Shown here in pieces: positions 10,086 through 25,000 of a stretch of DNA of 64,000 bases. This DNA is from Podocnemis expansa. Its lineage: Eukaryota > Chordata > Testudines > Podocnemididae. The DNA is taken from contig ML682088.1 in NCBI GenBank assembly GCA_007922195.1, positions 3,724,922 through 3,788,921 of the forward strand, given 5' to 3'. Each line of letters starts with the position of its first letter. Positions within the stretch are counted from its first letter, which is position 1. The translations under genes and the position numbers were made by a program. The notes beneath the pieces were generated by a model. The model was not told the origin of the DNA, ran no database searches, and saw nothing but the letters and a program-made list of their open reading frames with translations.

Positions 10086-13000
10086 CTGCGAATCACAAAA
10101 AAGGGAAGGAAATAGGGGTTTAGGGGCTTGAATAACAAAAGACCAGCACTGACTTTGTGAATGTAAGTAAAATGCTCATGAATTGTGGTATTAATCAATC
10201 TACAAAATTAAAACATTCCCCTTCCAAGTAACAGATTGCTCTGGATAGTTTTCTATAAACCTGATGGTTCTCAACCTTTTGCAAGTGGTGACACACTGTA
10301 AGGTTGTCAGATGTCAGGCAAAAGGAGGGCATGTCCTCCTTTTTTAACCTTCATGTCCTTCATTTTAAAAATACATGATTTTGTCTGGCTTTTTACTTAG
10401 AGGGTTTAAAGTATGCTGCAACACCCCAGAGCACCCTACTTTTTGGGGGAAGCATAAAACAGAAGATTACATTAATACTACACTTTCTCCATGTGCCCTC
10501 TAATATTCTCCTTTTCACACTTCCCTGTCCTCCTTTCCATGATTTGGTATCTGGTAACCCTAACTTGGTGTCATATCATGACCTTACAAGACACATCAGC
10601 CCACCCCCCACAAGCCAAAACCAGCCAACTCCCCAACTCTCCAGGAGTCACTCACTATGTGTGGCGACACAGAAATGTGTTCCTACACAGTGGCTGAGAA
10701 CCACCATCATAAACGATCAGGGCGAAATCCAGCATGGATTATAGAATCACCTCCCCACTCAGAGTGGCAAAGAAGATGAGCGCTAAAGCATGCAGAAAGC
10801 AGTTCCCATCATTTCTCAACTCTACAAGGAGAGATTAATTATTTAACTAGACACTAAATGGCTTTTGCTGCTCAGATAAATTCTGCTTGGAGCTTAAGTG
10901 CATTGGGATGATTTTTTGTGTGTGTGGTTTGGGTAAGTTTTTTTTTTTAATTTTTTTATTTGAATAGAAATTACAGATGAAAATAAAATAATTAAGTCAC
11001 CGTCTATTCCCAATCAAAATAGAAGAGTTTTTGACAGCAGTTGGTTCTCATTTTCTTTCCCCTTTCTATAACCATTATTTTAAAACTTTCCGCATCCCAT
11101 ATTTCTTTAGAACATTGTCCTTTAAGGATTAGTGGATTTATTGTACCTGATTCTCACTGCTGTATGATATCACATGTTGTCAATTCCACTCGTTTAAAAA
11201 ACATTATTTTGATTTGGTAGAAGTTGACACTCACTTTGCATTGGCATGATTGTGCAAAGCTGTAGGGAGTCAGGCCCAGTGGCTGCTAGCAAGTGGGAAA
11301 AGGAAGCTACCTCCCCTTTCCTTCCAATCCCTCTTGTTGATATGGGGACTTATTTCATGCTTATACCATTCCTTCCTTGTCCATCTTACAGTCATTTATG
11401 AGGACATTACTTTCTTTCCACCTACCACTTTTGTAAAGTGTTTAATTTCACATTTGCTTCTGTGTTGCTGATTCTTCACTACTATTGTGAAGCTTGTAAT
11501 ATTTTCTTAATGGTTCGACTCCTGGAGGTATGCAAATATGAGCCAGTCTCTGCTTTTTCTTTCCTTTAAATTTCTAGCCCTCGTGAGTGCAGGAAAAAAA
11601 GCTTGAAAATATAACTCATGCAGATCCAATGTGAGCTCAACCTGTCATACTTCAGTAATCTTATTATTTTTAATGCAGTGATTTTTGAAGTCTGTGGTAG
11701 TAGCCACAGGAGGTTAAAAAGGATGCCAGTTCTTCTGCTGATACCTGCACCCCAGGGTAGCTGGCATCCTTTGAAATTTCCCTCAGCTGCTTCCACCCTG
11801 TGGTAGCAGCTCTGAGAAATTGATGAGGACTCCAACCACTCTGGGTTGTCAGGTTTCAGCAGAATGGCTGGCATCCTTGTCAATTTCCCCCAGCTGCTTC
11901 CACCCAGGGGTAGCAGCCATGGGAAATTTATGACTATGTTGGGTCATGGACATAGATAATCTTTTTAACTGGGTCATGAGAAAAAAAAGTTTGACAACCA
12001 CTAATGTTAAGAAGCAGATATTTTGACCTGGTTTATAGCAGCCTCTGTAACATGGTAGGATTGTAGTAGCAGCAGCCCATATGATGCACTTTCCAAATAC
12101 AAACAAAGGTACAGACCTTGTCCCAAAACTCTCAGTCTGAGCAGACAAGTAATGTATGATGGACAGAAGGGGAATAGAATAAAAACTTCAATGAATATAT
12201 ATTTCTTAAGCAAGTATTAGCTTTCCTCATTGGTCCCTTGCCAATAATAGCTGACAATTTTCTTAGAATTCAGGATTTAAGTGGGTCTTGAGGAGGAGGA
12301 TGAAGGAGATGTTGGCAGTGACATTACAGGCCAGTGTCCTCCTTGCCCACGGACAAACTGTTGACTCCACACAGAATCCCAGACTGCTGCTTCCCCTTTC
12401 AGTCAACTGCAGGATCAGGCCCCTGGTTCAGGGAAAGCAATTTGAATATCATTGCTCACTGACTTGGAGACTGAGGGGGATGGATGAGGGCTGTCCCGGG
12501 GCCCACTATTTTTAGGGGTTCAGCATTCCAGGCCCCCTAAAAATAGAAAATGGAGCTGGAACACTGCATTCTGAGGCCCACCATTTAAAAATAGTAGGCC
12601 ATGGAATGCAGCGTTCCAGCTCCATTTTCAATTTTTAAGGCCCAGAACGCTGAGCCCCTAAAAATCGCAAGCCCCTGAATGGTGTTTCACTGCATTCCGG
12701 CAGGGCAGGTAGTTCTAAAAACTCCACTCCCCAGTCTGTCTCACTGAGCATGCTCAGAAGCTCTAGGCCCAAGCCTGCTCTCACTGAGCATGCTCAGAGC
12801 TTCTGAGCATGCCCAGTGAGACCAGGCTCTAGGTGAAGCCTTAGCCCAGGCCGGGGCCCCTTCCTATGGTGGCCAGGTAAAGAGGGGTAGGTATGGGGGT
12901 GGCAGGAGCTGGGGCAATGGGCAAGCATTTGCAGGGCAGGAGCTGGGATGGGGCAAGTGTTTGTGGGGCAGGAGTGTGCGGGGCAGGAGCTGGGGTGAAT

Positions 13001-15988
13001 GAGGGGGCCCACAATGGTGCGAGGGGGGCCCACCAAATTATACCTTTAACCCCTGAGCATATCTACCATTCCTCCCAAATTGGTGTCATCCACAAACTTA
13101 CTGAGTGTACAATTTATGCCATCATCTAGACCATTAATGAAGATGCTGGACAAAACTGGTTCCAGGACCGACCCCTGGGGCACTCCACTTGTTACTGGTT
13201 GCCAACTAGACATTGAGCCATTGATCACTATCCACTGAGCCTGATGGTCTAGCTAACTTTCTATCCATCTTACAGTCCCTTCATCCAAACCATGCTTGCT
13301 TAACTTGCTGACACAAATGCCATGGGAAACCATATCAAAAGCCTTTCTAAAGTCAAGGTATAAACACATTGACAGCTATTCCCACATCCACAAAGTCAGT
13401 GATTGCATCACAGCAGGCAATCAGCTTCACCAGGCATGATTTGCCCATGTGAATCCATGCTGACTGTTCCTGATCACCCTGTTTTCTTCCAAGGTGTTTT
13501 AGAATGAATTCTCTGAGGACCTGCTCCATGATTTTTTTTCAGGGACTGAGGTGAGGGTGGTTGGTCTGTTGTTCCCTGGATCCTCCTTTTTCCCCTTTCT
13601 TAAACATAGGTACTATATTTACTTTTTTCCAATCATTTGGGACTTTTCTGATCACCATGAGTTTTCAAAAATAATGGCCAGTGGCTCTGCAATCACATCA
13701 GCCAACTCCCTCTGCACCTTCAGATGCAGTTTATCCAGCCACACAGACCTTGAGAATATCCAACTTCTCTAAGTAGTCCCTAACCTGACCTTCCATTACT
13801 GAGAGTCATTCTCCTTCTCCCCATTCTGTGTTGCCCAGTGCAGTAGCCTGGGAGCTGACCCTGCCTATGGATACTGACATAAAAAGCTCATTAAGTACTT
13901 CAGCCTTTTCTGCATCATCCACCACAAAGCTGCCTACAAATCTCCCTGAACTTGAGCACCAACAGAAATGTCTGTAAAGTCATTGCATGACCATTTAAAT
14001 GAACCAGAAAATATAATAATGGTCATTTACATATTTCTGCAGACTCTACAAAGTTTAGAGTCTAAACCATCCTCCTCTTTACATATTGTGGCAAGGTGAG
14101 GCCTCAGGTGCCCCTGCGCTTTCTATCATGTGGCGAGATTTGGCTGACCTTTCTCAATTTTTCCTTCTCCCTGGTAGTGAGGGGTTGGCTGATGGGAGGG
14201 AATCAGGGGGGCCCGGTCCCACCCTCTACCCCAGGCCCTGACCCAGGGACCCTATTAAGTAGTAGTCTCCAGACTTAGTCCAGGAGGGCTGCTACCTTCC
14301 CTGGATCACCACACAATGGCCCCACTGCTCCTGGTCTGCCTTCAGACTCTGAAAAGTCCCCCAGTCTCTAGTTCTAAAGCCTCAATCTTCAGGCTCTGGA
14401 AGTTCCACAGTCCCCTCAATTAAATATAGTCCACCCTCAGGCTGCAGGTCCTAGTGGCTTTGCTTGTAAGGTTTTCTCTCCCAAATTCCCCACTGTCCCT
14501 CTTGGTGTTGTGGCAAAACTTCAAACAAACTGTCCATGCCCTCTCAGCACCTCTACTCTTCTCTACTCTCCTTTCAGCTGCCCCCACCCTGCCTGAGAAT
14601 GAGGCTTTAAGTAGCAGACCTGTTGACTGGTACACCTGGACCAATTACTCTAGAATAGACAAGGCTAACTAAACCCAAGGAACAAAGCTTTATTAAGCCT
14701 GGGGCTAATATATACGCCCTCCACCACTCTCCTATATGTCAGGGGTCCTCTGCTCGGTGTCCCCTGCTGAAGCCCTAGTTTTGAACCTGTGACCTTCACA
14801 CCCATCCCTGTTATTTCTTTAGTTGTCCCCAGAAATTAATTGAAGAACAGTTCAGTGCCACTTCCCCTTAGGCTGGGGGAGGGGTTTTAGAAGTGGGTGG
14901 GCTTGTGCCCACCCACCACCCGGGTTCTTCATTAGGACCTCTCTCCTATACCCATCCAGCCTGGCCCTATCACAATATCAATATCAATAAGCTAAGTGAT
15001 TCTCAGTTATTTTACATATCTGATAGGAGTACAAAAAGTGAGCGACAGAACAATCTCTGGTATATACTGAATGCTTCAAGCTAAGATAAGACTTGAATTC
15101 AAAGATTACCATATCAGCCACCTAAAAACTCATTCCAAAGGGGTTTGTTTTGCTAATACTAGACAAGGACTCTGGTGGCACTTCTAAAGACTGACAAATT
15201 TATCACATGGGCTTTCATGGGAGAAAATCCCACTTCATCTGGCAAAGTGGGATTTCCTACCACAAAAGCTCATGTGATAAATAAATTTGTTAGTCATTAA
15301 AAAAGCCACCCAATGCCTAAAAACTCATTGTCTCTCTGCATGTTTGGGAGTGACGGGAGCACAGGAGAAAGGACACAGCAGGCAGTGAGGGGAATCAAGT
15401 GTAAAATTTAGGAGGAGCAAGGAAGTTAAAGAAAACATGGACCTTCTTAAGCACACAGATAAAACAGTTAACTGACCCTTTAGGGATGGATAGTTTCCTA
15501 CTCTGAACCCATGCATATAGCTGTAGAACTCCATTATCTGCTTCTTTGTGCAGAGTTCCTTTCACTTATTGACAGCGCATCACTTAGCTCTTTTTCTAAA
15601 GGTATTTTGGTTTAACTGAGTAGTTTTTCACACATTTAATGAGATGTTGCAAATCCAATTTCAAATGGTACTTAAGTTTCATCAGTTCCTGGAACATTCT
15701 CCAATACTTAAAGGTTTCTCAGACCACTCTTCCCTAATATAGTGCAGTCTCATTACCTTTTGCAGACACTTGGCAGATTTTCTTCCTCTGAACAGGGAAG
15801 ACATTGGGAGAATAATTATCAGTTAATAGCACATCAAAATCCTGCATCCAGTGCCCTTTGTGCAATACAAGAGGGATTTTCTAAAGCATTCAGTGTTGGT
15901 CTAACTCAGGTTGCATTAAAGAAAAATAATAGAATTCCCATTCTCTTCCATGAGAATCATGTTAAACCAACCCTTAAAAATTCCCATG

Positions 15989-16036
<48 letters not shown>

Positions 16037-16046
16037 NNNNNNNNNN

Positions 16047-16094
<48 letters not shown>

Positions 16095-19000
16095 GACATA
16101 AATAAGGGAATTGGGTGCCCTATTATTATGGTCCCTGTGTTGGAAAACTGTGTCCATAGTCTCTTTCAAGGCTACTCACAATGCTGCTTATTCGACATGC
16201 CAGAAGACAGATCTCAAGGAGAGGGTCAAGTCACACCTGTTTCCCAGCATCACTGGGAATCGTTCCAGACATTCTGGGAACCTTAGGAACTTCCACTTGG
16301 AAGTGATGCTCTTGCTCTATGAGCCAACTTCATAATCTTAGAACTCTTATCATCAATGTTCTGCTTATCTGTCTGTGCACTTATTGCTATATCATTGCTG
16401 CCTACATATTTCTGTCCAATATGGAAAACATTATCATTTTGTATTGCAAGAACAGGTTGTTTTCTAATTCTAGTTTCATAACCCTGATTTTCAGAGAGCA
16501 GGAGCTCAATCCTATCTGCGTATCTGGTCCCTTTGGAATGTTTGTTGCTGGGGACTTGAGATCCTTTGTCACTTCTGAAGATTTAAGCAAGTGTGCTGTG
16601 TGCCTTTCATTTCCCATGCCCCTTCCATTGCCAGGCAGTAGGGTGTTAAGTTACAGGACTGGGAGGGAATAGCACAGCTGTGTTTCTGTTTGAATTCACC
16701 ACCATCAGATCAATTTCCTTGACTGACTGATTGGGTCTGTGAAGACCAGCTCAGCTGATCAGGATGCCATCGCTGGAAGACTGCCCCTGGCAGAAGGAGA
16801 AATGCTGAGTCAGAGGGATGGGGTTTCCCTCCAGCTCAAGCTACAGAAGATAGTGGAATAAATCAAAGGTAGGCAATCGGAGGGAGATATGCGAGAAACT
16901 TTAAGTACCTTGCTTTTCACCCTTCAACTACCCTCTTCAGATTCATCTTTTCAGATTGACTTAGTGATCAGCCCTCAAGTGGCATAGTGCTGCACTGACA
17001 GAAACACATTTCCCATCGACACAGCACAGTGAAGACACCGTGCTAAAGGGGGAATAAGCTTTTGACAGGAGTTATGAAACCTATTCTTCGTAGCTTGTGT
17101 AACTCCTGTCGACTACTGCTGAATTTCACCCCCAGTGTAGTCTTGGACTCAGAATACAAGACCTTGTCCAGAAAGTGGCCACATGATTTGTTTTATCCCT
17201 AACACATTCATTATCTGGGGAGAGAGATTCCCATCCGTGTGTTTTCTGTTCCTGTCCTAGCCAAGCCTAGCCTAGCCTAGCGAGGCTGCAGAGTTCATGC
17301 AAGACAAGTATTTGTCTTGCAAGGTATGTTCTTGAAAGTCAGGGGCTAACAGACCTGACTTGAACTAAGCAGAGAATGAGCTTTTTCATGCAGTGCTACA
17401 AATGTGCCTAAATCCTGACATGCAGCATCATCCTCCGTCACCAAGTATCACTGCAGGATGGTCCCATAGCTCAAGTTCTAGCCAAAGAATAAAGAGATCC
17501 ATTTCACTGTTCTACCCCAGACTTTCTGCATGACCTTGTGTAAGTCAGTTAGTCCCCCTGTACCTCAGTTCCCTGCCTGTAAAATGGGGACAGTGCTTTC
17601 CAACCTCACAGTGATGTTGTGAGGACAAAAATCCAGTAATTGTGAGTTGTACAGATGCTGTGGCTACCAGAACTACTTTAAGTACCTCAGTAGAGTGTTT
17701 CAGCTGCACACTAACAATCTGAGCCATCTCCGAGCAAAGACTGCCTGTCTGTTAAAACTGCAAGGTCTTAGAAAGTGATCGGAATGAGATTCAACACGTT
17801 CCTTTTCATTTACAAACCATGACAGAACTTGAATACACCTCCATAGTAGCAACTAGCTCACTCTAAGTATCGGTGCACTTCTACTTCTTACTGAATGAAA
17901 TCAGAGCTATGTACTTGTGTATGATGGTCCTCGATGGACCCTCTGCTGCTACCAGCTGCTGGAGATGCTCCTTCAGCTCCAGTAGCAAAGACCTGTTCTT
18001 CTAGACTAGAGATGCATGATTCTTTCCTTGCTGTTGCCAGAGTGATAAGTGTTACAGATGAAGGGGGAGGCAGGAAGAGGTAGATGTGGTATATCTTAAC
18101 ATTAATAAGGCTTTGATACTGTCTCATTTGACCTTCTCATATACAACTAGGGAAATACGACCAAAGTGAAGGTTCTATAAGATGGGTTCATAGCTTGTTG
18201 GAAAGCCATTCCCAGAGAGTAATTATCAGTGGTTCACAGTCCAGCTGGAGGGACATATCAAGTGACTTCCATAGGGATTGGACCAGGAACTGTTTCTATT
18301 CCATATCTTCACCATTGATCTAGATAATGGCATAGACAGTGCACTTACAAGATTTGCAGATGATACCAAGCTGGGAAGGTTTGCTAGTAATTTGGAGGAT
18401 AGGGTTAACATTCAAAATGATCTAGACAAACTAGAGAAATCATCTGAAGTCAGGAGGATGAAATTCAACAAGGATAAATGCAAAGTACTCCTCTTAGGAA
18501 GGGACAATCAATTAAACAGATACAAAATAGGAAATGACTGCTTACTCAGGAATGCTGTGGGAAAGGATCTGGGGTTTACAGTGGATCACAAGCTAACTAT
18601 GAATCAATAGCATAACAAAAAAAAAGTGAAAAATCATTCTGGGATGTTGTAAACAAGACATGAAAAATAATTCTGCTCTATTCTGTACTGATAAGACTCA
18701 GTTGGAATATTGTGTTAGCTGTGCGCACCGCAATAAAGAAAATATGAGGACATATTGGAGAAAATCCAGAGAACATCAACAAAAATTATTAAAGGTTTAG
18801 AAAATGTGACCTATGAGAAAGACTAAAAAAATGGGTTGGTTAGTCTGAAAAAGGAAGACACAGGGATGACAATTTTCAAGTACATAAAGTGTTATTACAA
18901 GGACGAGGATGAAAATTGCTCTCAATCTGTAGGATAAGACAAGACGCAATGGACTTAAATGGTAACAAGGGAGATTTAGGTTGGACACTAGGAAAAACTG

Positions 19001-22000
19001 CCTAACTGTCAGGTTAGTTAAGCACTGGAAAAAATTGCCTAGTGGGAGTGGTTGTGTAACCTTCATTGGAGGTTTTAGAGATGTATACAAATTTTGTCAG
19101 GGATGGTCAAAATAACACTTAATGCTGCCTTGAGTGCAGAAGACTGAACTAAGAGACCTTCCTACTATTCTATGACTCTATGAAGTGTCATGCAACCACA
19201 GGGTGTAACATAGCAACATCCTGGATGTAATGGGTTTCTTATACTACTTAAGCCTTAGAGTTTATTCTAGAGTCAGAGTCACAGATTGAAGGTCAGAAGG
19301 GATCAGACACTTGCCGGACACCTTGTTTCTATACAGAACCAAAGGAAAAACAGTACAGTACAGACAAACATAGGAAATTATAAAATAAACAATATACCCA
19401 GTTTACTCTATTTAAAATTCCCTTTCCCTCCACTCAGACCTTCCCTCCTCATTTACCACCTCAGGTCTACTATGCAATGTTACATAAAAGCATACTGAGT
19501 CTTCCCACAAGGGATCACTGGATGAAGAGATGGTGGCATTCTATACTAAAAGACTCACTTTATCAGAAAGAAATTATGTCAAAGCAAAACTAGCCCTGTT
19601 TTGGGACTAAAGCAACCTGTTGTGTGTTGTGGGTTTTTTTGTTTTTGTTTTGTTTTGTTTTTTAATGTAAAGCACAGAGGGCTTTTAGATCTAAAAAGGG
19701 GAAATAAGTAATTTTCAATAACAAAACTCTTTTTTTGAAAATTGTGACAAAAGCAATATTTGATCAGATGTAAAACTGCACCAAATGCTATAAAGTTTTG
19801 TGCTCATTTCTGCACACCAAAGTTGTGAATTCTGTAGCATTATACCCCTATTTCCCCTGCCTCAAGGCAGCCTTAAAAATGGAGCACCAGTCACAGGAGG
19901 ATCCTGCTATATAGAGGGATACTCCAGTCATGTACATGGTTTAAAAGCTGCTTCTCAGACATGTGGCTCATGGTCTTTGAGCCTTAAAAAGGGCTCATGG
20001 CTGAAGGCATTCCCCCAGTGTCCGAGTGATTGAGAGAGAGAGAGAGAGAGAGAGACGGGGAGCTGAGGCATAGGGGAAACTAAGTGATTGTGAGATCAGG
20101 CAGCTGGCAGTCACATAAATGCTGTATGACAGATGGGCCTCTGTAGAGTTTGGGTGATGCTTTGGGCAGGGAAGTTGTGTCACAGAGGCAGCTGCTCTAT
20201 GTAGCATTATATCCTGTCAAGTCCACAGGGCAGCTTTAGCCTCCAAGGGTTCCCACTCCACACTTACAAACCTTTATGTGTGGGACAGAAAATGAAGCTT
20301 TGGTGTGAATGGAGAATGAGCCTGGAACAACATATGTCTAGAATGAGGTATTCTGCCAAGCTTAGAGTGCCTCAAAGGATCATTGAAGGGCCATTCTTTT
20401 CTGCAGGTGTCTCATCAGAACCCACGTCCTGTCACTTTTACAGTTATTTAAACCTCATTCCTACACCCAGTTGCCTTATGTGTGGAATATTCAGAGTTGA
20501 AATTTGGTGTTGTTTCCCCACATAAATCTACCCTTTTTGCTAGTGTCTTCCATGAAAGTCCCTCATATAACCCTTAGGTCCATTATTACCATGTCAAGAG
20601 CAAAAGTTTGTGAAAACAGTATCTCTACAACCCTATGTTTACTCAGAGATAAAATATAAAGTGAATTCATTTTAAGGGATGAGGGAGACTGATGTATTGA
20701 GTCACATAACTTATTGGCCATCAAAATGTTATACTGTTTGGGAAGAAAACTCTGCTGAATCACTGAGATTCAGATGGTATTGTGGAAGCAGCCCTTCAGA
20801 AAAATGCTACTGGAGTGAACATCAAAATATAAGGTCATATTTTGAGCCTTACCTTCCTGCGTTCTGAAGTCATCTTCAGCAAAGTTATTAAAGTTGCCGC
20901 AAAGGCCACAGGTTTTATTATAGTGCTTGTCCGCAAACAGTATCTGAATATTCCCACTGATGTCAATCTTCACCACAAAGCCGTACTCATCACTGGATAA
21001 CTTATAATAACCTGCCTCAATCTCTACAAATATTCCATGGGAGGCAAAGGGTATGGAGACTCTGTTAAGAAAAATAAAGATTGCTCAGGATGTAATGACC
21101 AAAATAACATGGCTACTCTGCACTGTTTAGCAGACATCATTCACTGTTGCACTGTCTACCTTTTGTCCCCCTGCGTCACAGCTCCATCTAAAGCTAAGTG
21201 AATAGCAAAATATTCTCCCAGATACACTGAGAAGCTGTTTCTTCTTCCATTCTGGTAGTCACCTGAAAAGACAAGAGAGATTATTCTTTATTTTTATGAA
21301 ATGGAGCTTCCTCAGCTTGATTGCTGATTTTTATCATAAGCAGTCAGAGAAAATTGCCTCTGTTTGTAAAAGTTTAGGTCCCAATCTGCAAAGACCATTA
21401 TCATTATTGTTTGGTTTTGGTAGGATACTAGTGCTGGGAAGTTCTAGCAGTAATCAGGGCTTCACTGTTCCAGGCACAATACAAAGACAGGTAAGGGGCA
21501 GTCCCAGGCCAGAGCTCAACATAGCTAAAAGGAGCTCCTAATCCTCACAAGCCCTCCCCTCTACCAAATTTCCTAAGTCAAGAGGACAACACTGCCATCC
21601 TGCCTGAAACTCAGTTCCACAGCCTAAATGTCATCTTCATCTCAGACCATTCTCTAGGTCTTCACATCCAGGCTCTGCCTAAATGGTGCAGTCTCTCTCT
21701 GCATAGGGTTACCAGATATCAGGCAAAAGGAAGACATATCCTCCTTTTTACCTTCACATCCTCTGTCTGGCAGTCATTTTAAAAAAACATGCTTTTTACT
21801 TACAGGGGTTAAAGCATGATGGAACGCCCTGAACAGGGCCATCCTTAGGGTAGGGCAACTAGGGAGCTGCCCAGGGCCCCACGTTTTGGGGGGCCCCATG
21901 CAGCCACACTGCTGCCCCCCCATGCTAGGGACTGTGCGAGCAGCCAAAAGGGCAGCTTGGTTCAGTGCTGCCAGTCTGCCCCACCCCTCAACACGCTCCG

Positions 22001-25000
22001 CTCTCAGCTCTGTGCCGGAGCAGCGGGGAGGGGACAGGAAGCAGAGTGGGTCCTGTATTGCTTCTCCCCTGGCCACGCTGCCTCCCACACCCTCCCTGCT
22101 GCTCTGGCACAGAGCCGAGAGCTGTGTGCATGGCCTGGGGGGGAGGACCAGAAGTTCTGAATCAGGCTGCCCTCTTGGCCGCTCACCCAGTCCCCTGCAT
22201 GGGATGCCCAGCGCAGGAGCCCACCCCTTTCCTGGGCTGGCTGTGTCCCCACCCCCCAGTGCCAGGGGGGAACGTGGGGGGCCCCTCAGAGGGCGATTTG
22301 CCCAGGGCTCTGCACCCCCTACGGACAGCCCTGTCCCCAAACACCCTATTTGTAGGGGGAAGCATTCCAAGGCCCCCTAAAAAAAGAAGAATATTACATT
22401 AATACTACATTTTCTCCGTGTGTCCTCCAATGTCCTCTTTTTCATACTTCTCTGTCCTCTTTTCAATGCTGTGGTATCTGGTAGCCCTCTCTCTGCATAT
22501 TAGCTCTAAGATGCATCCAACCACACAGTTAAATCTTTCACCCAATCTCTTATCTTGATTACCAATACATCCTGTCCTCTGGCCTTGACAAATGCCATTT
22601 TCCCCTCTCACTTCCATTCAGTATGCTGCTGTTGCTACAAAGATCATTTTCCTAAGCCATCATTTTGATCAGAGTAACCATCTCCTTGATTCCCACCACC
22701 GGCTTCCCCATCATTTTTATATCAAACATAAGCAGCTTGATGGAACTTCTGAGGCACTTTACAGTCAATCCACACCCTACCTCTCAACTCTTATTTGTTA
22801 TTGAGCTGTTGACCTTAGTCTGCATGATGCCAGCCTCCATAACCAACTTGTTAAATTTTCAAACATACATCTGTGTTTTTTCCTGTTCTGCCCCATATGA
22901 TTGAGGGATATTCCCTGGAAACATCTGCAAAGCTACCTCCTCAACCATCTTCAAATTGCTCCTGAAAACCCTCCTTTGCTATGATTCCTACACAAAACTT
23001 GACATCTGTTCTGTTGCTGGTGTTCTGTGATAATTGCCTATCACACTGAGCAACACTATCTCACTGTTTCCTTGTGTTCCCACATCTGTCTGTAGCCAGC
23101 TGCTGCCTTTTGTTGTGTACTTAGACTGAAAGCTGATTGGGATGGGGGCCATCTTGTTCTGTGTTTGCACAGCAGCTAGTGTTATGGGATTCTGGTCCAA
23201 GACTGGGATTTTTCTAAGTACTGCAGTAATACAAACAATAAAGAGTTTATACTCCATGTAGCTGAAACAAAATGTACTCTGCAGGTGAATAAAGGTATAT
23301 CTAAGTTGGGGGGGGGGATAGCATATGTGGTAATGAACCAAGCTCTGCTTGCTCTACATGGCTAAAAATAGCAGTGTAAATGTTCAAGCTCAGGCTGGAA
23401 TAGAGTCTGGGCTACAGAGCCATAACTAAAAATGTCATGCCCCTTACAATAGCTGGCACCTGGTGCGAGTGGCAAGGAACGTGCCCTTTAATGGAGAGGC
23501 TCAATTGAGCCTCTCCGGTGTGCCTGGAGCAAAGCCCCACTTGCCCCACCATAGTTTCAGCTCTGCCAGGTTACTCTGCTAATTTTAGACCAGGAGTGGA
23601 AGCCTAAGTCAGTTGACCCACTTTTAAGATTATCTTTTGCGGCTGGGGGTGGGTGATTGTTGTTGGGTTTTGTTTTGTTCATTTATTATTTTTTTTATTA
23701 TAGACAAACTCTTAGAACTCTGTAAGGTGGGAGGATCAAAGAGCCTGGGCTCCTACTCAAGCCCACAAGTTTATATCACAATGAAACGACCCTGCACCAG
23801 CCAGCCACAGATTTTTTTTTAACTGCAACATAAACATACTATAAAACGACTGTCAGTGCATAAAATTAAGCACATGTGTAAATTTGTACAGGATTGGAAC
23901 TGTACAGAAAAGTGCTGTCTGAAAACTGCATATGCAGCAACTGAAGTTTCAGCCAATTACATGTCAACTCTTTTTACACCCTTTTTGTTGTGACAAGAAT
24001 ACTCATGGAAAGTTAATTTAAAAAGTGAATAATGCAGAATATTTGCACGAAAGAAATTCTGAATTGCTCATGATTACTAGGAGCAGACTACTTTTGAATT
24101 AAAAAAAAAAGCAAGGGGTCCTGTGGCATTTAAAGACTAACAGAAAATCTGTTAGTCTAAGTGCCACAGGACTCCTTGCTTTTAATGCTGAAATAGACTA
24201 ACACGGCTGCCCCTTTGGTACTTTCGAAGAGTTGTTCACCACTTATTGAACACAACTCTGCTATATGACCTAAGTCCCCAATCAAAACAAGTGTAATTTC
24301 AAATGCACACAACATACTTTTTGCAAAGAACCTATGAGATAGGAACTAAAAATTGTTCAGGAAATGAGTTTGATGAATGTAAAAGTCTGACAAAATTCAC
24401 TATTCATTCACAAAAAAATTTACTCACAAATAAAACAAGAAAAATTCACTGAATGAATTAATTGTAATGAATTATCTGTCCAGCCTTAGCAATGAGTAAT
24501 CACAACATACTCAATGGACATCTATGTCAACATTGCTTGACACTGATCAACTACACAGGTATATACAGTCAAAGGAATTACTACACAGGATTGGTCCATG
24601 ATCTATCTACTCCAATATCCTGGATCTGACAGTGGCTCACACCAAATGTCACAGAGGGTGACTCAAGAACCCCACAGAAGACAAATATGAGAATTTTCAG
24701 AGAGGCTTGTTGGTGTTTGCTGCTACCTTGCTCCTTTGCTGTGGGCTGAGACATTTTAAATTTCATACCGCTGTTACCACTGGCACCAAAATTGCTTGGA
24801 CATAACTTCCATGGTAAGACTTCCTTTGACGAACCTTACTCCAAGAATAGATTAACCTTGTTTGAACAAGCAGACCCAAAATTCCCATTCAAACTTGAGC
24901 AATATCATTTTCAATTTTAAGTTGTGTGCATCATCATTATGCATCTATTTTTTCAAAATAAACATATTATATTTGTAAAATTGTATTTCATTTGGTTTCA

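Noticed and set aside
15742..16286. Frames made of alternating cysteine-valine or threonine-histidine
   Set aside because: Translation of the (TG)n microsatellite across an assembly gap.
21774..22402. Frames of up to 198 codons on both strands
   Set aside because: They lie within the nested GC-rich MITE at 21834-22333; no protein family matches.
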